A stretch of DNA of 64,000 nt from Acidimicrobiales bacterium (GTDB lineage Bacteria; Actinomycetota; Acidimicrobiia; Acidimicrobiales; SHLQ01): positions 62,001-126,000 of the forward strand of contig JAHDCX010000009.1 in NCBI GenBank assembly GCA_020629635.1, in the 5' to 3' direction. The translations under genes were made by a program, and so were the position numbers. Positions 58,200-64,000 of the stretch are shown one piece after another. The notes beneath the pieces are model-generated. The model was not told the DNA's origin, did not search any database, and saw nothing but the letters and a program-made list of their open reading frames with translations. Within the stretch, counting starts at the first letter, position 1, and each line of letters begins with the position of its first letter.

Positions 58200-58824
58200 C
58201 GATCGACCGATGCCAGAGGGCGTCGTCCCGGTCGTAGCGAACACGGTCGTGGAGCCGACTCGGTTGGCCCTGCCAGAACTCGATCCGGACCGGGTCGATC
58301 CGCCACCCGCCCCAGAACTCGGGTCTGGGCACATCGACGCCATCGAATCGAGCCGTCACCTCATCGAGACGGTCGAGCAGGACCGAACGGCTCTCGATCG
58401 TCGAACTCTGATCAGAGGCCCAGGCTCCCAGCTGGGATTCGCGCGGTCGACTGGCGAAATACGCGTCCGACTCGTCGTCACTCACCCGAGCGGCTGCGCC
58501 TTCGACGTGAACCTGGCGATGCAACGGGTACCAGTGGAACGTCAGCGCCCCGAATCCGCTGGCCTCGAGTGCTCTGGCTTTGTCTGACGTGTGGTTCGTG
58601 TAGAAGACGAAGCCCCGGGAGTCCACGCCGCGCAGCAACACGTTGCGACCTCGCGGGCGACCGCGGCCGTCGACGGTGCTGAGGACCATCGCGGACGGTT
58701 CGTCCACGTCGGCGGACACCGCAGCATCGAACCAGTTGCCGAACTGGTCGAACGGATCCACCGCAAAGGTGTCCGGATCGATCCCCTCGGCTTCGTATTC
58801 GGTTCGTCGAGCCTGCAGGTCCAT
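58189..58824 (-). CDS. pdxH: Pyridoxamine 5'-phosphate oxidase
   Basis: 211 residues from the ATG at 58824, as usual for PdxH. FMN-dependent oxidation of pyridoxine/pyridoxamine phosphate to pyridoxal phosphate. The split-barrel signatures are MVLSTVDGRGRPRGRNVLLRGVDSRGFVFYTNHTSDKARALEA, then FHWYPLHRQVHVEGAAARV and the C-terminal FWGGWRIDPVRIEFWQGQPSRLHDRVRY, with the FMN/PLP-binding residues. Transcribed convergently with the thioesterase gene, overlapping by 11 bases. Very clear. Confidence 0.95.
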   Translation of the reverse strand: MDLQARRTEYEAEGIDPDTFAVDPFDQFGNWFDAAVSADVDEPSAMVLSTVDGRGRPRGRNVLLRGVDSRGFVFYTNHTSDKARALEASGFGALTFHWYPLHRQVHVEGAAARVSDDESDAYFASRPRESQLGAWASDQSSTIESRSVLLDRLDEVTARFDGVDVPRPEFWGGWRIDPVRIEFWQGQPSRLHDRVRYDRDDALWHRSIVSP

Positions 58825-58865
58825 GGCGAGAGTGTGCCATTGCACCCTGACTACGGTGGGACTCG

Positions 58866-59258
58866 ATGGGACGTGCGGGGCAAATGGCAACGATCGTCGC
58901 CGGCGGTGTCGTGGGCACGGTGTGCCGAGTGCTCGTCTTCGTCGCATTCGAGTCCGTGGGGGCCCAGCGATTCGGTTGGGACGGTGTCGTGCCCGCCACA
59001 TTCGTGGTCAATGTGTGGGGAGCGGCGCTGCTCGGCTGGGCAAGTCGGCGCTTTGGGCGGTCCCGGTGGCGCGCCCCGCTCTCCATCGGCTTCTGTGGGG
59101 GCTTCACGACGATGTCGACGCTCGCCGTCGACGTCGTCACGATCGCCGATGGCGACGGCCGCTGGCTCGCGGGAATCGGGTACGCGGCGATCTCCGTCGC
59201 CGCGGGATTGCTGGCCTTCGTGACGGGACGGCGCATCGGAGAGGCGGCAACGCCGTGA
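58866..59258 (+). CDS. crcB: CrcB/Fluc fluoride channel, subunit 1
   Basis: 130 residues, four membrane helices. Motifs: GGVVGTVCRVLVF (helix 1), PATFVVNVWGAALLGW (the conserved Asn) and FCGGFTTMSTLAVDV in helix 3, the break with the Phe-box region. Fluc proteins export fluoride as dual-topology dimers. Here it is the first of an overlapping pair with the 59255 gene (GTGA overlap), the arrangement that gives heterodimers. No fluoride riboswitch was recognised upstream. Confidence 0.9.
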   Translation: MGRAGQMATIVAGGVVGTVCRVLVFVAFESVGAQRFGWDGVVPATFVVNVWGAALLGWASRRFGRSRWRAPLSIGFCGGFTTMSTLAVDVVTIADGDGRWLAGIGYAAISVAAGLLAFVTGRRIGEAATP

Positions 59259-59602
59259 CCGCCGTGTTCTGGGTCGTGGTGGCCGTCCTCATGGCTGGCC
59301 TCGGGACGTTGCTTCGTGCCGTTGCGACCGGGGTCGAAACGAGCGTGCGGCGTCGATCGTTGGCGACGTTGGTCGTCAACGTGGTGGGTTCGGGAATTCT
59401 CGGGTGGTTGACCGCCCGCGGCGTCGACCGCGACTCGCTGGTGTTTGGCGTGTTCGGGCTGGGAGCGCTCACCACCTTTTCGTCGTTCGTGGGCTTGGTG
59501 GTCGAGCTCCACGAGTCGGGAAATCGACGGGCCGCCGCGGCATATGCGATCGCCACGGTCGTGGCATCGATCACGGCTGCACAGGCCTTCCATGGCGGCT
59601 GA
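59255..59602 (+). CDS. crcB: CrcB/Fluc fluoride channel, subunit 2
   Basis: 115 residues from a GTG overlapping the stop of the first crcB by 4 bases. Motifs: MAGLGTLLRAVATG (the G-x-x-R start), LVVNVVGSGILGWLT (Asn) and FGLGALTTFSSFVGLVVEL. It has four predicted helices and matches the family more closely than its partner in the T-T-F-S-S motif. The pair should assemble as a heterodimer in the membrane. Downstream a DUF2071 gene follows within 20 bases, on the same strand, probably unrelated in function. Confidence 0.9.
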   Translation: MTAVFWVVVAVLMAGLGTLLRAVATGVETSVRRRSLATLVVNVVGSGILGWLTARGVDRDSLVFGVFGLGALTTFSSFVGLVVELHESGNRRAAAAYAIATVVASITAAQAFHGG

Positions 59603-59622
59603 AGAACGACACGATTGTTGCC

Positions 59623-60378
59623 ATGTCCGACTCCTCGCTTCACCCCCCGATTCCTCCGCACACCATTCGCTTCGAGGTCATGCGGATGTGGTGGCGGAAC
59701 CTCTGCTTCATTCACTGGCCCGCAGAGCCCGCCGAGGTGCAGGCGATGCTTCCGGCCGGATTGACGGTCGACACCTGGGACGGCGCGGCCTGGCTGGCCC
59801 TCGTGCCTTTCGAGATGGAGGTGATGCTCCCGGGTGGCATTCCGATCCCCCGTGAAGGACGCTTCCCCGAGACGAACATCCGGACCTATGTCCGGGGTCC
59901 GGACGGCACTCCGGGGGTCTGGTTCGACTCGCTCGAGGCGGGGCGGCTCTCGGCGACGGTCGCCGCTCGGGTCAGCTACGGCCTCCCCTACTTCTGGGCG
60001 GACATGTCGGTCACCGGCGCCGGCGATGTCTGGACCTACCGGTCGAGGCGACGATGGCCCGGACCGAAGCCGGCAGCAAGCGAGGTCGCCGTTCGTGTCG
60101 GTTCGCCCATCGCAGACGCCGAACAATCCCCCTTCGAGCGGTACCTGACGGCGCGATGGGGGCTGTTCTCGACGTTTCACGGTCGTCTCGTCTACGCCCC
60201 CGTCCACCACGGCACGTGGCCGCTGCAGCACGCGTCGCTGCTCCACCTCGACGACACGTTGTCGGTCGCTGCCGGCCATCGCCCACCGCCAGACGATGCC
60301 GTGGTGCATTGGACGCGCGGAACCGAAGTTCGCATCGGCCGTCCGCGACTCGTGCCGCTAGCCTCCAGACATGGGTGA
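59623..60378 (+). CDS. DUF2071 (YqjF-like) family protein
   Basis: 251 residues from the ATG at 59623 ([12 protein letters not shown]). Signatures: [74 protein letters not shown], and [17 protein letters not shown]. These define DUF2071, an acetoacetate-decarboxylase-like barrel of unknown role. It ends inside the start of guaB (8-base overlap), so it is cotranscribed with it. Function unknown. Confidence 0.88.
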   Translation: MSDSSLHPPIPPHTIRFEVMRMWWRNLCFIHWPAEPAEVQAMLPAGLTVDTWDGAAWLALVPFEMEVMLPGGIPIPREGRFPETNIRTYVRGPDGTPGVWFDSLEAGRLSATVAARVSYGLPYFWADMSVTGAGDVWTYRSRRRWPGPKPAASEVAVRVGSPIADAEQSPFERYLTARWGLFSTFHGRLVYAPVHHGTWPLQHASLLHLDDTLSVAAGHRPPPDDAVVHWTRGTEVRIGRPRLVPLASRHG

Positions 60379-61837
60379 GCATCTCGATCCGAACAAGGGC
60401 GTTTTCTCCGCCGGGCCGGCCCTGACCTTCGACGATCTGCTCGTCGTCCCGGGGTACTCCGAAGTCCTCCCCGACCAGGTCGACACGACGACCACGCTGG
60501 GCGACATCGAGTTGCGGGTGCCACTGATGAGCGCGGCGATGGACACGGTCACCGAAGCCCCTCTGGCGATCGCCATGGCGCGTGAGGGCGGCATCGGCGT
60601 CCTGCACCGCAACCTTTCTCCCGAACAGCAGGCGGAGCAGGTCGACCTCGTCAAGCGTGCTCAGGCGGGGATGATCTCCGATCCGATCTCGCTCCCGCCG
60701 ACCGCCACGCTCGACGACGCCGAAGCCTTGATGGCGCGTCACAAGATCAGCGGCGTGCCGATCTGCGAGCCCGATGGTCGTCTCGTCGGCATCCTCACCA
60801 ATCGAGACGTTCGATTCTGTACGCCCGACGAATACGACCAGCCCGTGACCTCGTTCATGACCGCGGATGCGCTCGTGACTGCGCCGGTTGGCACCACACT
60901 CGAAGACGCCAAGGCGGTGCTCCACCAACATCGGATCGAGAAGCTGCCGCTCGTCGACGCCGATGGCCGACTCGCGGGGCTCATCACGGTGAAGGACATC
61001 GACAAGCGCATCGAGAAGCCCAACGCCACGCTCGATGCGTCGGGGAGGCTCCGTGTCGGTGCCGCGGTCGGCGTGACCGACACCGCTGAGCGCACCGAGG
61101 TCCTCGCTGCCGCCGGCGTGGACATGGTCGTGATCGACACTGCTCACGGGCACACGGCCGGTGTCATCGATGCGGTCCGGACGATCAAGAAGGGGTGGCC
61201 CGAGCTCGTCGTCGTCGGCGGCAACGTGGTCACCGCCGAGGGGGTCGACGCCCTTGTCGAGGCGGGTGCTGATGTGGTCAAGGTCGGGGTCGGGGCCGGA
61301 TCGATCTGTACGACGAGAATCGTCGCCGGTGCGGGCATGCCCCAGATGAGTGCCATCTACGACTGCGCGGTCGCCGCACGGCAGCACGGGGTCCCGCTGA
61401 TTGCCGACGGTGGCGTCGTGACGTCTGGGGACATCGTGAAGTGCTTCGTGGCGGGTGCGCACGCCGTCATGGTCGGAAATCTCCTTGCCGGCACCGACGA
61501 GGCCCCCGGCGAACTCGAGCTCGTCGATGGGGCAATGTGGAAGACCTATCGAGGCATGGGTTCCGCCGGCGCGATGCGTGGTCGCGCCGCAGACCGCTAC
61601 GGGTCTGGTCAAGCCCCGGGCAAACACGTCCCGGAGGGTGTCGAAGCTCGGGTCCGCTATGCGGGGTCGATCGGCGACCTGATCGGCCAGATGGTGGGTG
61701 GGCTTCGCTCGGGCATGGGGTACGCGGGCGCCGCCGATCTCCACGACCTGCGCGACCGGACGAAGCTCGTCCGGATCACGTCCTCAGGACTTCGCGAATC
61801 CCATCCCCATGATGTCGCGGTGATGCGCGACGAGTGA
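60371..61837 (+). CDS. guaB: IMP dehydrogenase
   Basis: 488 residues. It oxidises IMP to XMP with NAD, the rate-limiting step to GMP. The two CBS domains lie between the barrel halves ([29 protein letters not shown], then [27 protein letters not shown]). The catalytic loop is [17 protein letters not shown] with the active Cys, and the flap shows [18 protein letters not shown], with the R-Y dyad. The N-terminal [15 protein letters not shown] and [23 protein letters not shown] fit. It overlaps the DUF2071 gene by 8 bases. Confidence 0.97.
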   Translation: MGEHLDPNKGVFSAGPALTFDDLLVVPGYSEVLPDQVDTTTTLGDIELRVPLMSAAMDTVTEAPLAIAMAREGGIGVLHRNLSPEQQAEQVDLVKRAQAGMISDPISLPPTATLDDAEALMARHKISGVPICEPDGRLVGILTNRDVRFCTPDEYDQPVTSFMTADALVTAPVGTTLEDAKAVLHQHRIEKLPLVDADGRLAGLITVKDIDKRIEKPNATLDASGRLRVGAAVGVTDTAERTEVLAAAGVDMVVIDTAHGHTAGVIDAVRTIKKGWPELVVVGGNVVTAEGVDALVEAGADVVKVGVGAGSICTTRIVAGAGMPQMSAIYDCAVAARQHGVPLIADGGVVTSGDIVKCFVAGAHAVMVGNLLAGTDEAPGELELVDGAMWKTYRGMGSAGAMRGRAADRYGSGQAPGKHVPEGVEARVRYAGSIGDLIGQMVGGLRSGMGYAGAADLHDLRDRTKLVRITSSGLRESHPHDVAVMRDE

Positions 61838-61883
61838 AAGACTGCGCGTCGACAAGCTGGCGGGCGAGCAGGAGAAGGGTTCA

Positions 61884-62120
61884 GTGTTTCTCCGCAGTGC
61901 AGAAAAGGCGCGAGCCGTCACGACGATGTTGCAGCGCATCGCTGACGTTGGCGAGGACGTTGGCGAGCGGGATCGACGCATCGCTGCGGCGTGGACGATC
62001 GGCGCCTCGGCGCAAGAGCTCCATGACGCGACCGGCATTCCCGGTGCTGAGCTGAAGTCGATCCTGCAGTCGCAGGGGATGGACACCTCACGTCGCGCGC
62101 GAGGTTGGCGACGTCGCTGA
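61884..62120 (+). CDS. Small protein with helix-turn-helix-like region
   Basis: 78 residues from a GTG at 61884, with the ribosome binding site GGAGAAGGG 4 bases upstream. The middle (RIAAAWTIGASAQELHDATGIPGAELKSILQ) reads like a helix-turn-helix or sigma-region-4-type motif. The C-terminus is basic (SRRARGWRRR). It follows guaB by 46 bases on the same strand. It matches no named family in my knowledge. A DNA-binding role is inference. Confidence 0.5.
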   Translation: MFLRSAEKARAVTTMLQRIADVGEDVGERDRRIAAAWTIGASAQELHDATGIPGAELKSILQSQGMDTSRRARGWRRR

Positions 62121-62129
62121 CGAGCAGCC

Positions 62130-63029
62130 TCAGCCTTCTCGCACGACCGCCTTGCTGAATCGCAGTCGGAGGTTGGAGAGCAACATCTCCGCGCTCGCTG
62201 CGGGCACGCTCACAACGGCCAACACGGCAACCTCGCCATCGCCCAACGGCGAGAGGGGGATCACGGTCGGCGCGGTACCGATGAGCTTGGCCAGTTTCTG
62301 AACTGGAGAGTCGCCGGGACCGGTGGCCGGCAGGAGCATGCGGATCTGACGATGCCCTGCGACGGGTTCCGGAACGGCGGCTGACGGGTAGGTCCACGTC
62401 GAGGACGAGTCGAGACCCTGCATACCGTCGACGGCCGCGACCTCGATCCACTGTCCATTGCCTCGAGCACGACCCTGGCTGGTCGTCCAGGACTGGGCGC
62501 GTTCGGGGGTCGGTTGTCCAGCCGCGGTCAGGCTGAGGAAGAGATTGCCTGCGGGCACGGAGACTTCGGGGGTCGAAGGGGGCGCAGTTGCGCCCTCCGG
62601 CTGGGGGGTCGGCGACGTCGCCTCCGGCGGCGCAGCGGCGGCAACCGGGGTCACCGCGTGACCGGTCTTCTCCACTCGGAAGCCATGGTGTTCGAGCGTT
62701 TCGACGGTGCGTGACGCAACGGCGCCTTCATCGATTGGCCAGCTCTCCGCGGGACCCAGTCGAAACTTGGTGACGTGCCACGACCGAAGGGTGTGGTTCT
62801 CGCCCGTGACCGGGTTCGGAACCCACTCGATGGCGGTGTGCGGAGGCGAAGGGTTGGCGGGGACGTTCCATCCAAGAGCCCGAAGCGCCTCGAACGCCTC
62901 CCCTGGCGGGTGCAGTCCATCGAAGGACAGGACCGTGTCGGGATGACGCCCGACCGTGGCGACATGGACGATCGCGGCGCGCTCAAAGCCGGCTTCCGAG
63001 GTCGTGGTGGCACTGGCTGTGTCGGTCAT
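62130..63029 (-). CDS. Uncharacterised 299-residue protein with Pro/Thr-rich linker
   Basis: Starts at the ATG at 63029 with GGGAGGG 6 bases upstream. Residues 1-110 form one domain (VLSFDGLHPPGEAFEALRALGWNV, HTAIEWVPNPVTGENHTLRSWHVTKFRLG) and 150-299 another (SVPAGNLFLSLTAAGQPTPERAQSW, PVAGHRQIRMLLPATGPGDSPVQKLAKLIG). A Pro/Thr/Ala linker (PPEATSPTPQPEGATAPPSTPE) joins them. There is no signal peptide. No family recognised. It is convergent with the guaB-side small gene and divergent from the ABC-F gene. Confidence 0.65.
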   Translation of the reverse strand: MTDTASATTTSEAGFERAAIVHVATVGRHPDTVLSFDGLHPPGEAFEALRALGWNVPANPSPPHTAIEWVPNPVTGENHTLRSWHVTKFRLGPAESWPIDEGAVASRTVETLEHHGFRVEKTGHAVTPVAAAAPPEATSPTPQPEGATAPPSTPEVSVPAGNLFLSLTAAGQPTPERAQSWTTSQGRARGNGQWIEVAAVDGMQGLDSSSTWTYPSAAVPEPVAGHRQIRMLLPATGPGDSPVQKLAKLIGTAPTVIPLSPLGDGEVAVLAVVSVPAASAEMLLSNLRLRFSKAVVREG

Positions 63030-63135
63030 GGCGGACCCTCCCGCGGATCTTCGATGGCTGGAAGATCGGCAGATCGGGGTGGTCTTCTGGTGAGTCGATC
63101 GGCCCAAACGCTTGTCGTCACTCCAGACTGAGTCC

Positions 63136-64000
63136 GTGGGCAGCATCGTCGTCTCCGAACTCGAATATGCGCCGCCGGCGGCCGAACCGCTGTTCTTCGA
63201 CGTTTCGTTCACGATCAAGCCGGGCGAACACGTGGCGCTCATCGGCGCGAACGGCGTCGGCAAGTCGACGATCCTACGAATCCTGAGCGGCGAGCTCGAG
63301 CCCGATGCGGGCGTCTTTCAGCTGGCGGGTTCGATGCTGCGCATGACCCAGGACGTCGGCATGTCCTCGCCCGAGCAGCCGCTTCGGGAGATGCTGATCG
63401 AGGTCGCTCCGCCGGCTCTGCGTGACGCGGGCCGCTCGTTGTTCGCCGCGGAGGCCGCGATGGCGGCCGGAGACGATGACGGCACGGGCTACGCCGAGGC
63501 GTTGACCGCCTGGGGAGACTTGTCCGGGTACGAACTCGAAGCCGCGTGGGCAGCTGCTGCGGCCAGGAGCGTGAAGACTCCCGTCGACGACTTCGCCACG
63601 CGCACGGTCGCCGAACTCTCTGGCGGCGAACGGAAACGACTCGTCCTCGAGCTGTTGCTGACGGCGGCGCCCGACATCTTGTTGCTCGACGAGCCCGACA
63701 ACTACCTCGACGTTCCGACTCGCACGTGGCTCGAGCAGCGCATCGTCGACTGTCCGAGCACGATCCTCATGGTGAGTCACGACCGGACCGTGCTCGAGCG
63801 GGTGGCCACGAAGATCGTCGTGATCGAGGGCAGCGGCTGCTGGGTGCACGGCGGTTCGTACGGCACGTATCCCGAGGCGCGCGAGGCTCGCCAGAAACGT
63901 CTCGGCGATGCCGTGCAGCGGTGGAACGACGAGGAGCGGCGCCTCTATCGGCACATGAAGATCATGAAGCAGCGCGCCGAGCTCAACGCCGGCAACGCCA
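63136..64000 (+). CDS. ABC-F family ATPase, N-terminal part (cut by window edge)
   Basis: The reading frame opens at the GTG at 63136 and runs beyond 64000, so only 288 residues are seen. Walker A is GANGVGKST, the ABC signature is LSGGERKR and Walker B is DILLLDEPDNYLD, followed by the H-loop SHDRTVLERV and the linker GGSYGTYPEAREARQKR. This is the first ATPase domain and start of the interdomain linker of an ABC-F (Uup/EttA-like) protein; these act on the ribosome, some giving antibiotic resistance. The second domain lies outside the window. The exact subfamily is undecided. Confidence 0.9.
   Translation, partial: MGSIVVSELEYAPPAAEPLFFDVSFTIKPGEHVALIGANGVGKSTILRILSGELEPDAGVFQLAGSMLRMTQDVGMSSPEQPLREMLIEVAPPALRDAGRSLFAAEAAMAAGDDDGTGYAEALTAWGDLSGYELEAAWAAAAARSVKTPVDDFATRTVAELSGGERKRLVLELLLTAAPDILLLDEPDNYLDVPTRTWLEQRIVDCPSTILMVSHDRTVLERVATKIVVIEGSGCWVHGGSYGTYPEAREARQKRLGDAVQRWNDEERRLYRHMKIMKQRAELNAGNA

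Noticed and set aside
58825-58865. Fluoride riboswitch before crcB
   Set aside because: The 41-base gap is too short and shows none of the conserved riboswitch core sequence.

Overview
The window is 64 kb of high-GC DNA, densely coding on both strands. It reads as one chromosomal segment of an actinobacterium. Pointers are the many GTG starts, GC-rich third codon positions, ergothioneine genes egtB and egtD, a TIGR03084-type (mycothiol-enzyme-like) protein, a PAC2 protein, a septum-formation-type protein, an ECF42-type sigma factor and sortase-like C-terminal signals. An aquatic or soil member of the Acidimicrobiia (Ilumatobacter-like) would fit, but that placement is inference; no rRNA or marker phylogeny is available here. 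No phage, integrase, transposase or CRISPR array was seen.

Layout. 1-7.7 kb: the start of a TadE-type pilus/secretion gene pair running off the left edge, rpiB, and a 2154-residue secreted, membrane-anchored protein built from about 13 repeated Ig-like modules. 7.9-9.7 kb: a winged-helix regulator and a ccdA/TlpA thiol-redox pair. 9.7-18.4 kb: mixed metabolism (SixA phosphatase, two methyltransferases, patatin lipase, two SDRs, amidohydrolase, D-2-hydroxyacid dehydrogenase), with a 2.5-copy 86-bp tandem repeat filling a convergent gap at 13.0 kb. 18.5-20.7 kb: an SRPBCC/YCII/ECF42 sigma operon preceded by a promoter matching the motif reported for ECF42. 20.8-24.4 kb: dinB, a possible nuclease-fold protein coupled to a TIGR03084 protein, and two small genes behind an apparently leaderless promoter. 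24.5-32.6 kb: a biotin-dependent acyl-CoA carboxylase (beta and alpha subunits in separate genes) and an AtuA-family protein, suggesting branched or terpenoid acyl-CoA catabolism. 32.6-36.4 kb: a septum-formation-like protein, an ECF sigma factor and its overlapping 893-residue membrane partner with an internal duplication. 36.5-38.7 kb: egtB-egtD. 38.8-45 kb: GNAT, PAC2, lipase, NUDIX, glnD and a DUF427 protein.

44.9-50.8 kb is a cell-surface region. It holds two paralogous Thr-rich proteins with sortase-like C-termini (LARTG, LALTG) flanking tRNA-Lys and a secreted protein of RTX-type nonapeptides. A GH3 beta-N-acetylhexosaminidase lipoprotein and two Thr-rich lipoproteins follow. 50.8-54 kb: a DUF4031 protein, a degenerate RsbW-like protein, dut, orn and an MBL-fold hydrolase. 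54-57.3 kb: a TauD-type dioxygenase divergent from a LysR regulator, and a second TlpA/CcdA pair in the opposite gene order. 57.4-64 kb: acyl-ACP-thioesterase-like protein, pdxH, a tandem crcB pair, a DUF2071 protein, guaB, two uncharacterised proteins and the 5' part of an ABC-F ATPase cut by the right edge.

Functional links seen in the sequence are mostly translational overlaps (egtB/egtD, crcB/crcB, sigma/membrane partner, TlpA/CcdA, TIGR03084/nuclease-like, NUDIX/lipase). No single large pathway dominates. The most unusual items are the giant repeat protein, the duplicated sigma-partner protein, the surface-protein cluster, the ECF42 operon with its promoter, and two kinds of non-coding repeats.
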